NCBI RefSeq assembly: GCF_004210375.1
Contig: NC_134833.1
Location: 23,254,063-23,318,062 of the forward strand
Direction of reading: 5' to 3'
DNA: 64,000 bases
DNA from: Tachypleus tridentatus
Taxonomy: Eukaryota; Arthropoda; Merostomata; Xiphosura; Limulidae
Made by a program: the position numbers and the translations under genes. Shown piece after piece: positions 23,818 through 35,800 of this stretch. The notes under the pieces are model-generated. The model was not told the origin of the DNA and did no database searches. It saw nothing but the letters and a program-made list of their open reading frames with translations. Numbering within the stretch: the stretch's first letter is position 1; each line of letters opens with the position of its first letter.

Positions 23818-24663
23818 AAAGAGATCGTTTGGGAAATAAACTCCTGTTATTCTGAATGTACAAATACCTCAAGTATTAAGTAGAATGTCTTCACTATACA
23901 TTGTTTATAAAATATAAATAACCTACTGTTATTCTGAATGTACAAATACCTCAAGTATTAAGTAGAATGTCTTCACTATACATTGTTTATAAAATATAAA
24001 TAAACTCCTGTTATTCTGAACGTACAAATACATTCTTTATTAAGTAGAATATCTTCACTATACATTGTTTATAAAATATAAATAAAATCTCTGTTATTCT
24101 GAATGTACAAATACCTCAAGTATTAAGTAGAATGTCTTCACTATACATTGTTTATAAAATATAAATAACCTCCTGTTATTCTGAATGTACAAATACCTCA
24201 AGTTCAACAGTAGAATGTCTTCACTATACATTGTTTATAAAATATTAAATAAATTCATGTTATTCTGAATGTACAAAGTACCTCCAGTATTAAGTAGAAT
24301 CATTCTTCATTGTTATACATTGTTTATAAAATATAAATAAACTCCTGTTATTCTGAATGTACAAATACCTCAAGTATTAAGTAGAATGTCTTCACTATAC
24401 ATTGTTTATAAAATATAAATAAACTCCTGTTATTCTGAATGTACAAATACCTCAAGTATTAAGTAGAATGTCTTCACTATACATTGTTTATAAAATATAA
24501 ATAACCTCCTGTTATTCTGAATGTACAAATACCTCAAGTATTAAGTAGAATGTCTTCACTATACATTGTTTATAAAATATAAATAACCTCCTGTGATTCT
24601 GAATGTACATATCAAGTATTAAGTAGAATGTCTTCACTATACATTGTTTATAAAATATAAATA
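23818..24663 (+). repeat. ~82-bp array S6 (~10 copies), some chimeric with S5
   Basis: The unit contains ctgttattctgaatgtacaa, atacctcaagtattaagtag and aatgtcttcactatacattg, then tttataaaatataaataa. Some copies carry S5-like segments in the matching place: aagttcaacagtagaa near 24200, gaatcattcttcattgttat near 24297, and cattctttattaag near 24031. Confidence 0.93.
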
Positions 24664-24740
24664 AGACAGTATACCTTAAACCATATTTGTTGATGTTTAT
24701 CTTTACTGTTTACATTAACATTGACCGATCTTATGTATTT

Positions 24741-25850
24741 ATTTCAGCAATGTTATTGTTGCATGATCCACTATACCGAAAACACTCTTACCTGATGATG
24801 CATTGTTTGTAGCTCATTCTGTACTCTTATTATTACATGATTCACCTTACTATAAACACTCTTACCTATTGATGCATTGTTTGTAGTTCATTCTGTACTC
24901 TTATTATTACATGACTCATCTTACTATAAACACTCTTACCTGATGGTGGATTGTTTGTAGTTCATTCTGTACTCTTATTATTACATGATTCACCTTACTA
25001 TAAACACTGTTACCTGATGATGGGTTGTTTGTAGTTCATTCTTCACTCTTATTGTTGCGCGGATCATCTTATTGTAAATATTGTTACCTGATGGTGGATT
25101 GTTTGTAGTTCATTCTTCACTCTTATTGTTGCGCGGATCATCTTATTGTAAATATTGTTACCTGATGGTGAATTGTTTGTTGTTCATTCTTCACTCTTAT
25201 TGTTACGCGGATCATCTTACTGTAAACACTGTTACCTGATGGTGGATTGTCTATAACATATTCAGTATTATTGTTGTTGCATGGTTTACCTTATTGTGAA
25301 GACTCTGACCTGATAGTGGTATGTCTGTAGATCATTCAGTATTATTGTTGTTGCATGGTTTACCTTATTGTGAAGACTCTGACCTGATGGTGGTATGTCT
25401 GTAGATCATTCAGTATTATTGTTGTTGCATGGTTTACCTTATCGTGAAGACTCTGACCTGATGGTGGTATGTCTGTAGATCATTCAGTATTATTGTTGTT
25501 GCATGGTTTACCTTATCGTGAAGACTCTGACCTGATGGTGGTATGTCTGTAGATCATTCAGTATTATTGTTGTTGCATGGTTTACCTTATTGTGAAGACT
25601 CTGACCTGATGGTGGTATGTCTCTAGATCATTCAGTATTATTGTTGTTGCATGGTTTACCTTATTGTGAAGACTCTGACCTGATGGTGGTATGTCTCTAG
25701 ATCATTCAGTATTATTGTTGTTGCATGGTTTACCTTATCGTGAAGACTCTGACCTGATAGTGGTATGTCTGTAGATCATTCAGTATTATTGTTGTTGCAT
25801 GGTTTACCTTATTGTGAAGGCTCTGATTGTACATTGTTTGTAATTTATTC
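24741..25850 (+). repeat. 74-bp array S7 (~15 copies), diverged to homogenised gradient
   Basis: 74-bp units. The left copies read tattattacatgattcacct..gatgatgcattgtttgtagt. The right copies, from about 25250, read gttgttgcatggtttacctt..gatggtggtatgtctgtaga and are nearly identical to each other. The two ends of the array are therefore clear subfamilies of one repeat. Confidence 0.93.
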
Positions 25851-26044
25851 AATACGATAAAAACTGTACTCAGATAAACATCCTGTTTACAACGTATTCA
25901 GATAGGACTCCTATTTTATACATAAATAGTTAGTTAGACTCAAAGCTACTAGAGGACAGCACAATCTAAAGGGATTCTAAAAGAAAAAAAGAAACTTTTC
26001 TGATATTGTACAAACTCTACCGTTGTCAGTTGATCCAACTTTGA

Positions 26045-26285
26045 ATAGTTTATTTTGAATTTCGCAGAAAGCTACAGGAGGTCCATGTGCGTTAGACGTC
26101 CATAATTTAGCAGTGTAAGACTAGAGGAAAGGCCACCGACAAATATCGGGATATTATTTTACCAACGAATAGAGGAATTGATTGTCGCATTATAACGCCC
26201 CCACGCCTGAAAAAGCGGACATGTTCGGTATGACGAGGATTCGAACCCACGATCCTCAGAGTACGAGTTTAGTGTCGGACCCTTA
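26045..26285 (-). mobile_element. SINE-1 copy, diverged
   Basis: Reverse copy: tttgaatttcgcagaaagct on the left, ccaacgaatagaggaattga in the middle, ggattcgaacccacgatcct near the head. A further degraded reverse fragment lies at about 26475-26640 (gccaactagtcaaaaccacc). Confidence 0.85.
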
Positions 26286-26680
26286 GGTTTGGTCAGAGTT
26301 GTATAAACATTAGGTATTATGAATTTTTTTTTACGTAAAAAAATTAAAAAGTAAAAGCAGAAGACATAATGATTGATTTACAGGTTATATTTGATACTAA
26401 ACAAATACGTAACACTCGTGTTATTGACGTTTACCTTAGTTTAATTAAATTGTTTTATGTGTTTATTTCAGAAATATTGTAGTGAAGCCAACTAGTCAAA
26501 ACCACCCACCGTCAACTGTTGGGCTACTCCTGTCTAATAGAATAATGCCATTTGATTGTCACTCTTTTAGCTCACCCTCGACCTTAAAGTGTAGATAACG
26601 AGACACAAACCACAAATTCTCGGATTCACAGTCCAGGTAATATAATGTTACGTTTCGACTCACTAATTTCTTTAGTTAGT

Positions 26681-26936
26681 GGTTTGGTTTGTTTTGAAGT
26701 TCGCGCAAAGCTACACGAGGCCTATCTGCACTAGCCGTCTCTAATTTAGCAGTGTAAGAATAGAGGTAAGGCAACTAGTATTCACCAACAACTCTTGCAC
26801 TACTCTTTTACCAACGAATAGTGGGATTGACCGTAACATTATAACGACTCCCGGCTGAAAGCATGTTTGGCGCGACGAGGATTCGAACCTGCGACCTTCG
26901 GATTACGAGTCGAGCGCCTTAACCACCTGGCCCATG
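26681..26936 (-). mobile_element. SINE-1 copy (left arm of an inverted pair)
   Basis: Reverse copy from gtttggtttgttttgaagtt to the head complement ccacctggcccatg. Faces the forward copy at 26957 head to head across about 20 bases. Confidence 0.93.
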
Positions 26937-26956
26937 AGGTAATGACAATAATTAGC

Positions 26957-27192
26957 AATCTTCCGAGGGTCGCGGGTTCGAATCCCGGTCGCACCAAATA
27001 TGCTCGCCCTTTCAGCCCTGGGGGCGTTATAATGTGACGGTCAATCCCACTATTCGTTGGTAAAAGAGTAGTCCAATAGTTGGCGGTGGGTGGTGATGAC
27101 TAGCTGCCTTCCCTCTAGTCTTACACTGCTAAATTACGGACGGCTAGCGCAGATAGCCCTCGAGTAGCTTTGCGCGAAATTCAAAACAAACC
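26957..27192 (+). mobile_element. SINE-1 copy, 5'-truncated (right arm of an inverted pair)
   Basis: Begins inside the tRNA head (aatcttccgagggtcgcggg) and runs to gcgaaattcaaaacaaacc. It lacks the first ~35 bases of the head, including the D-arm and box A. Confidence 0.93.
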
Positions 27193-28682
27193 TTTCTCTT
27201 TCTGAAGCTATCACGTCAACTACGATGGTCATGATTTTCAAAGCAAATTGATTGTACTTAATATATTACGTAACCAGAACATAATTATAGTCAAATGGAG
27301 ACAAGAAATTAAATATTTAAGGTTTAGTTACTGTTGATGTTTTGTGGATAACTAACGCATCGCCAAAGTTTAGGACTGATGTCGTTTTGTAGCAGAACGG
27401 GTTTTCCTTTATTCATACCTGTTAAAGAATAAATATATGAAGAGTTGTGTTTAAATATCAAGGACGAACGTGACTTAATAATTAAATTGACGGACTGAGA
27501 ATCTAGGGCACGAGATATAATGACGTCAGACAAGCTTCGCATTTTCACCTGTTGGTGTCATTCCTTTAATCGGATCAAACGACTGGTCAGATCCCTTACG
27601 GCGGTGAGTGCTTCTGGCTGTTGCCTTCCCTCTGGATAGTATTTCAAAACCAGGTACAGCTATATCTGAGCCTCATGGTTACCAGACTAGGTCGTTTAGC
27701 CCACGTGAGCGTACAATGACCTTAAGGTAAAAAATCCCAATTCCGGTTTTTTTTTTCTTATATGTAAGTAAAGTAACAAAGCTACGAAGTTTCAAGCTTC
27801 TACTGTTTTTTTTAGTGCGAAGCCACATTGGGCTATTTTCTATGCTCAGTGCAGGAATCTAACTCCTGATTTATGCTTTGTGAGTCTGTGAGCTTATCGC
27901 TGACCCATCGGGAAATTTCAGTAATCTTCAATGTTATTTACAGAAAAGGCTTAAAATATTTACCGTTGCATAGAGCGACATCTTTTGTATGGAATAAAAA
28001 GTGCAATTACATATTTTATGTACGTTTTATAAATATTTTAAGAAATTAAACACACCGTTGCCAATAATTCATATAAATTCTCAAGTTAGATAAAGTGGCA
28101 AAATAATGAATAATGTACTGCTCTTTTCCAAAATAAATTTATTTCAATTATTTATTCAACTAATTTTGTAGCATAAATTATAGACGTTGAAATACTTAAA
28201 AAACAAACAAACTGTAAACATGGAAATGTCTAATGTAAAAACATTCCTAATAATATTATGCTTTTTCGGAGAATCAAATCTCGGATTTTAGCGTTGTAAG
28301 TGTGTAGACTTACCACTGTCCAACGGCATATCTTTGGCTTTTTGACACTAAAATTTGAGTTTCCATATACAAGTAATATAGTCACAGATAAGACTTAGAC
28401 GGTCAGTGAATGGGAGATTCATAAGTGTAGAGCAAAAATGGAATGAAACCATAAGTACATTCCAGGTGGAGAGTGATTCTCTTGGTGGGTGACTTTGGAA
28501 CAGATGTTTGTAAGGTCCGATTTCCAGGCAAAATTTTTATCATAGGTAACCATAGAAAAACCCAAATATTAAATAAAGAAACAAACACAAAATTAACTAA
28601 GTCTTGCTCATACAACAACTCAAGCCCAAAATAAACCAATACAAAATATCACCTTTATACATATATTAATAAATATAATCCA
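27193..28682. other. Intergenic DNA with SINE-2/3 fragments
   Basis: Reverse SINE-2-like fragments are seen at about 27805-27912 (gaagccacattgggctattt ... gcttatcgctgacccatcgg) and 28258-28325 (ggattttagcgttgtaagtg). Open frames at 27324-27548 and 28403-28639 (minus) have no recognisable domain. Confidence 0.55.
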
Positions 28683-28872
28683 ACATCTAAGCACGCCCTC
28701 TACATTCCTACTCTCAATTACATAACCGCCTTCAAACATGAGGTCAGCCACCGGTCAGTAACCCTTTCTTTCTTTGTGAACCTGACGATGACCGTTGTTC
28801 GCTCCTCTATATAGTACTTTCTCTATCCATGCCAGCCGTTTTTAAATATATAATCCAGGAACTGAATTAAAA
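28683..28872 (+). repeat. Dispersed repeat D copy
   Basis: Contains cttcaaacatgaggtcagcc, gtgaacctgacgatgacc and cgttgttcgctcctctatat. The middle of the motif present in other copies (the ~16 bases between gatgac and cgttgttc) is missing here. Which class of element it comes from is uncertain. Confidence 0.6.
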
Positions 28873-29208
28873 ATAATTAAAATAAGCGTTGATTTGTATA
28901 AACTATGTTAGTCCCATTGGTTTCTAATAATCCGACAGCTTGCAGCGTTTAAACCGTGGAGTTAAAAATATTATCTTTAATTTACCATCGGTGTTTCACA
29001 GTCTTTTGTTTCTCATCGTACAGCTCAATTGATTAGTTCTGGTATTAAACGAAATGCTTCGTGAACAAACTTTTTATACGCCTTTCGTTTATAAGTCGTA
29101 GTGGGAGGTGGAGAAACACTTTAATAAAGTAAATTTATTAGTGATAAAAAAGCAAAAAGGAAATAAAAAGTGACAAAAATATTTTCAAAAACTGATTTAC
29201 TTTCAAAT
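28873..29208. other. Unique AT-rich DNA
   Basis: Nothing recognisable. Confidence 0.55.
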
Positions 29209-29486
29209 CGGCTCGGCATGGCCAGGTGGTTAAGGTGTACGACTCGTAATCTGAGGGTCGCGGGTTCGAATTCTCATCGCACCAAACATGCTCTTCTTTT
29301 CAGCCGTGGGGGCGTTATAATGTGACAATCAATTCCACTATTCGTTGTTAAAAGAATATCCCAAGAGTTTGTGGTGGGTGGTGATGACTAGCTGCCTTCA
29401 CTCTAGTCTTACACTGCTAAATTAGGGACGGTTAGCGAAGATAGCCCTCGTGTGGCTTTGTGCAAAATTCAAAAACAAACAAACTT
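29209..29486 (+). mobile_element. SINE-1 copy
   Basis: Near full-length forward copy: ggctcggcatggccaggtgg to ttcaaaaacaaacaaac. It is flanked by imperfect direct repeats (actttcaaat before, acttttaaat after), consistent with a target-site duplication. Confidence 0.94.
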
Positions 29487-30038
29487 TTAAATTAATTAAC
29501 TTAGATGATGTTCCTTCCATCTCCATCTCTGATCACATTGCGCACTCGCGGTGAACTCTGGACCATTTGACTTTTTTGCCCATTGGATAAAACAGCCCAG
29601 GGTTTATAACACTAAATATTCGGTTTCAATACTGATTACCCATAGTTTAGCTCTTGGTTAAAAACAGGCAAACAAAAACTTTTCTCTTCTTCCCATTACA
29701 ATTGTGTACTCCCTCTTCCCTTAGAATATAACCATTTCTGCTATAGGAACTAATAACAGATTCTACCGATTACAAATTCAATTTCTAATTATTTATCATG
29801 CATGGGGCAGTAAATAAGGTTCGTAATTTTCAACCGTAGTTTTTTTGTCTTGTCAATTACAAAATAAAGTAAAAATGTTGTCACATCGTGATTAGTCACA
29901 ATGCAAAGAGAGTATATGTTCCATGTGGATTACATATTACACATGCATTTAGCTCCTGTAAAGTTATTCGATAAATGAGTAGACATTTAGATACAGCATA
30001 ATAGGGAAGTTGTGGACTTTCACTTTACTCTATGTCCC
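29487..30038. other. Unique DNA
   Basis: No gene found. A block at about 29585-29675 (cagggtttataacactaaat ... gtttcaatactgattaccca) may be an eroded SINE-2/3. Confidence 0.5.
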
Positions 30039-30316
30039 AGTTTGTTTGTTTTGAATTTCGCGAAGAGCTACACCAGAGCTATATGCGCTAACCGTCACTA
30101 ATTTAGCAGTGTGAGACCAGAGGGAAGGCAGCTAGTCATCACCACTCACCGCCAACTTTTGGGCTGCTCTTTTTACCAACGAATAGTGGGATTGACTATC
30201 ACATTATAGCGCCCCCATAACTGAAAGGACGAGCATGTTTGGTGTGACAGGGATTCGAACTCGCGATTCTCAAAGTACTAGTCATGTGCCTGAATCACCT
30301 GGCCATGCCAGGCTTC
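30039..30316 (-). mobile_element. SINE-1 copy
   Basis: Reverse copy: cagtttgtttgttttgaatt on the left, cgagcatgtttggtgtgaca in the middle, ggccatgccaggctt at the head. Confidence 0.92.
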
Positions 30317-30602
30317 TATGTCTTAGTGACTTTGTGACTTATAAGGCTAAAATATAATGTTCGATCTCGCGGGGAATAGAGAACTAAGTCCAGTACTATG
30401 TTATGCGTTCAAATAAATAGACAAACAATGCTATAACTCTAAATGTCCAAAAGTTACTTAATTAACCAATCTAACAAGCCTAGATTTAATATCGTACGAA
30501 TTAGGTTTGTATGAATTTTAAGTTCATTTATTTTATATATTTTCGTTTCTGTACGCATGCCACATTAATTTTGTATACGTTTACATTTCTATATGCATTT
30601 AA
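30317..30602. other. Unique AT-rich DNA
   Basis: Nothing recognisable. Confidence 0.5.
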
Positions 30603-30991
30603 GCCCCGGCATGGCCAAGTGGTTAAGGTACTCGTCCCGTAATATGAGAGTCATGGGTTCGAATCCCCGTCATACCCAACGTGCTCGCTCTTTCAGTCGT
30701 GGGGGCGTTATAATGTGACGGTCAATCTCACTATTTGTTGGTAAAAGAGTAGCCCAAGAGTTGGTGGTGATGACTAGTTGCCTTCCCTCTATTCTTAAGC
30801 TGCTAAATTAGAGACGGCTAGTGCAGATAGCCCTCGTGTAGCTTTGCGCGAGCCCCACTCTAGTACAGCGGTAAGTCTACGGATTTACAACGGTAAAATT
30901 AGGTGCTCGATTCCCCTCGGTGGGCTCAGCCGGTAGCCTGATGTGGATTTGCTATAAGAAAAACACATACGCTTTGCGCGAAATTTAAACC
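30603..30991 (+). mobile_element. SINE-1 copy interrupted by a nested SINE-2
   Basis: Forward SINE-1 from gccccggcatggccaagtgg to gctttgcgcga at 30851. It resumes at 30971 with gctttgcgcgaaatttaaacc. The 11-base repeat GCTTTGCGCGA on each side of the interruption is the target-site duplication of the nested element. Confidence 0.95.
30852..30970 (+). mobile_element. SINE-2 copy nested in SINE-1
   Basis: Starts gccccactctagtacagcgg. It contains a box A-like gtacagcggtaagtctacgg, a box B-like gtgctcgattcccc, and ends tgctataagaaaaacacata. It is bracketed by GCTTTGCGCGA (30841-30851 and 30971-30981). The order of events is therefore SINE-1 first, SINE-2 later. Confidence 0.95.
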
Positions 30992-32820
30992 AAATTATAC
31001 GCGTTTCACATTAATTTATTTTAGACGTTTTCAAATATGAATTAGACTGAACATGATCTTTTAGATGCCCTATGCAATGAAAATGTTTTTGAAACTTTTC
31101 TGTCACTGAAATGTTACCATAAATAAGATAATGATTATAAATACAACTTGGTAAAAAAACTCTAACAGTAGACTGATAAAACATATCGATAACGTAATGC
31201 ATCTTCATGGTTAAACGAAACTTTCAAAAGCAATGTTTATTTTCAGTGTTTTCTCTGATGACCTGAATGCTAACATGCATAGCACTTGACATTAAGTTTC
31301 ATGTGATAAAATAACTTTAATACGTTCCTCGTTGTTTACCACCCTTTTGCTGTCGTTGGTTCAACGTTTCTCAGATTACAGCTTTAACTACGTTCATACT
31401 GACGTAAAACACAGAAATATCACTTACATCTGTCATTGTGATTTTGATACTTAGAAGACGGCGCAGATAGCCTAGTTGCTTTGCGCAATAAAACTTCAAA
31501 TTTAGAAGATGTCACCGCACATCTGTCTTGACGTCACCTTGGTGATCTTAGCAACAGAGTGTTTACCATTAAGTATATTAGATGAAGCATACAATAAACA
31601 GAGGTGTTGTTATTTCACATCTACAAAATTTGAACATTTTACTTATGTTGCTAGGTGTAATTTTTCGTGGACAACTGACACCAAATACTTTCACGCGCTT
31701 AGTACAACACGACTGAAGATGACCCTTCATAGCTTTGTAGATATGTCATTATAGGTCATGATGAATTATATCGATTGACAAAAACCACTAGCAGTCAAAC
31801 GTGACCCCTTGTAATGACTAAATGAGTAAGCAACTTATGTATGCGACCAGTGGTCAAGTTTTCGTATTGATTATATAAGATGCTTGTTGTATAACTTTGA
31901 AACTAGTTATAGCATGTTGATTCTATTATCTTATTTTATTTTTAATTATAATCATATATATGTAAAGTTAATTTTAAAACATTGTATTTGTTCATGTCAT
32001 ATTAGTTTTCTAAAAAGTTGTAAATAATCAGTTTACGTTCTGTATTCTGCAGATTTCTAAGATTTTGATACAAAAATAACAGAAAAAAAACAAACTTAAA
32101 TAACTGCTGTATTTTAATTAAAAACATATTATTTTACAGAAAATGATTTTGAGATACTCGGACGAAAACAAATGAATAAGAGGAATTAGGTTATAGGTTG
32201 TCTTTAACTATAGAATGAGCTAACAGATGGCAGGGCCAAACATTTATTAGGCTTTCATTGTTTGGAGCTAGGCACAAAGTTACGTGAAGAGTTATTTATC
32301 TATTCTGCACCCGCCACTGGATTCGAAACCCAACTCTCAGTGTTATAGACCTTCAGACTTATTGTTTTGCTAGTGGGAAGGGACGAGATTTATTGGGAAT
32401 TGTTTTATTTTTATACCGGTAGTAATGAACGGAAGTTTGTGAAAAAAAACCAGAAATAATAAAGCGGAGATAATGAATCACTTCCTTGGCCATTATGAGA
32501 AAGTATTTCTATGAAAGTAATTATTTCTTAAAATTCACCAAGAGTTTTGATTAAAAGTAGATGATTCACTCGAACAGTGTCACCTAATTAAGAAGTGAGG
32601 AAAACACATTTTGATGAACCTAATCTTTCAGAACTCTATGTTTCTACAGCTTTCTGCGTAAGATTAACACAATACGCCTTTATCACAGATACATTATCTA
32701 TGTAACAGTATGATTACTCAACGAACTACATTCTCACTAATACATACAGCCAGTAAATGAAGTATATTCTAAATTATATATTAATAAAATTTATCCTTAA
32801 TACGTAACTCAGCAAATTCA
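30992..32820. other. Intergenic DNA, few repeat fragments
   Basis: A SINE-1 tail fragment (gcgcagatagcctagttgct) lies at about 31458-31500. A reverse SINE-3-like remnant (gctaggcacaaagttacgtg ... ccactggattcgaaacccaa) lies at about 32265-32372. Open frames at 31011-31208 and 31509-31754 show no domain. Confidence 0.55.
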
Positions 32821-35800
32821 CTCTCACCAATATCCACAGAAGTTTGACATTTCAGTCTCACCAATATCCACAGAAGTTTGACATTTCAGTCTCACCAATA
32901 TCGACAGAAGACTGGCATTTCAGTCTCACCAATATACACAGAAGACTGACATTTCAGTCTCACCAATATCCACAGAAGACTGACATTTCAGTCTCACCAA
33001 TATTCACAGAAGACTGACATTTCAGTCTCACCAATATCCACAGAAGTTTGACATTTCAGTCTCACCAATATCCACAGAAGTTTGACATTTCAGTCTCACC
33101 AATATCCACAGAAGTTTGACATTTCAGTTTCACCAATATCCACAGAAGACTGACATTTCAGTCTCACCAATATCCACAGAAGTTTGACATTTCAGTCTCA
33201 CCAATATCCACAGAAGTTTGACATTTCAGTCTCACCAATATCCACAGAAGTTTGACATTTCAGTTTCACCAATATGCTCAGAAGACTGACATTTCAGTCT
33301 CACCAATATCCACAGAAGACTGACATTTCAGTCTCACCAATATCCACAGAAGACTGACATTTCAGTCTTACCAATATCCACAGAAGACTGGCATTTCAGA
33401 CTTACCAATATCCACAGAAGACTGACATTTCAGTCTCACCAATATCCACAAAAGTTTGACATTTCAGTCTCACCAATATCCACAGAAGACTGACATTTCA
33501 GTCTCACCAATATCCACAGAAGTTTGACATTTCAGTCTCACCAATATCCACAGAAGTTTGACATTTCAGTCTCACCAATATCCACAGAAGACTGGCATTT
33601 CAGTCTCACCAATATTCACAGAAAACTGACATTTCAGTCTCATCAATATCCACAGAAGACTGACATTTCAGTCTCACCAATATCCACAGAAGTTTGAGAT
33701 TTCAATCTCACCAATATCCACAGAAGACTGACATTTCAGTCTTACCAATATCGACAGAAGACTGGCATTTCAGTCTCACCAATATCCACAGAAGACTGAC
33801 ATTTCAGTCTCACCAATATCCAGAGAAGACTGACATTTCAGTCTCACCAATATTCACAGAAGACTGACATTTTAGTCTCACCAATATCCACAGAAGACTG
33901 ACATTTCAGTCTCACCAATATCCCCAGAAGTTTGACATTTCAGTCTCACCAATATCCACAGATGTTTGACATTTCAGTCTCACCAATATCCACAGAAGTT
34001 TGACATTTCAGTTTCACCAATATCCACAGAAGCCTGACATTTCAGTCTCACCAATATCCACAGAAGTTTGACATTTCAGTCTCACCAATATGCTCAGAAG
34101 ACTGACATTTCAGTCTCACCAATATCCACAGAAGACTGACATTTCAGTCTCACCAATATCCACAGAAGACTGACATTTCAGTCTCACCAATATCCACAGA
34201 AGTTTGAGATTTCAATCTCACCAATATCCACAGAAGACTGACATTTCAGTCTCACCAATATCCACAGAAGACTGACATTTCAGTCTCACCAATATTCACA
34301 GAAGACTGACATTTTAGTCTCACCAATATCCACAGAAGACTGACATTTCAGTCTCACCAATATCCCCAGAAGTTTGACATTTCAGTCTCACCAATATCCA
34401 CAGATGTTTGACATTTCAGTCTCACCAATATCCACAGAAGTTTGACATTTCAGTTTCACCAATATCCACAGAAGCCTGACATTTCAGTCTCACCAATATC
34501 CACAGAAGTTTGACATTTCAGTCTCACCAATATGCTCAGAAGACTGACATTTCAGTCTCACCAATATCCACAGAAGACTGACATTTCAGTCTCACCAATA
34601 TCCACAGAAGACTGACATTTCAGTCTCACCAATATCCACAGAAGACTGGCATTTCAGTCTCACCAATATTCACAGAAAACTGACATTTCAGTCTCATCAA
34701 TATCCACAGAAGACTGACATTTCAGTCTCACCAATATCCACAGAAGTTTGAGATTTCAATCTCACCAATATCCACAGAAGACTGACATTTCAGTCTTACC
34801 AATATCGACAGAAGACTGGCATTTCAGTCTCACCAATATCCACAGAAGACTGACATTTCAGTCTCACCAATATCCACAGAAGACTGACATTTCAGTCTCA
34901 CCAATATTCACAGAAGACTGACATTTTAGTCTCACCAATATCCACAGAAGACTGACATTTCAGTCTCACCAATATCCCCAGAAGTTTGACATTTCAGTCT
35001 CACCAATATCCACAGATGTTTGACATTTCAGTCTCACCAATATCCACAGAAGTTTGACATTTCAGTTTCACCAATATCCACAGAAGCCTGACATTTCAGT
35101 CTCACCAATATCCACAGAAGTTTGACATTTCAGTCTCACCAATATGCTCAGAAGACTGACATTTCAGTCTCACCAATATCCACAGAAGACTGACATTTCA
35201 GTCTCACCAATATCCACAGAAGACTGACATTTCAGTCTCACCAATATCCACAGAAGTTTGAGATTTCAATCTCACCAATATCCACAGAAGACTGACATTT
35301 CAGTCTCACCAATATCCAGAGAAGACTGACATTTCAGTCTCACCAATATTCACAGAAGACTGACATTTTAGTCTCACCAATATCCACAGAAGACTGACAT
35401 TTCAGTCTCACCAATATCCCCAGAAGTTTGACATTTCAGTCTCACCAATATCCACAGATGTTTGACATTTCAGTCTCACCAATATCCACAGAAGTTTGAC
35501 ATTTCAGTTTCACCAATATCCACAGAAGCCTGACATTTCAGTCTCACCAATATCCACAGAAGTTTGACATTTCAGTCTCACCAATATGCTCAGAAGACTG
35601 ACATTTCAGTCTCACCAATATCCACAGAAGACTGACATTTCAGTCTCACCAATATCCACAGAAGACTGACATTTCAGTCTTACCAATATCCACAGAAGAC
35701 TGGCATTTCAGTCTTACCAATATCCACAGAAGACTGACATTTCAGTCTCACCAATATCCACAGAAGTTTGACATTTCAGTCTCACCAATATCCACAGAAG

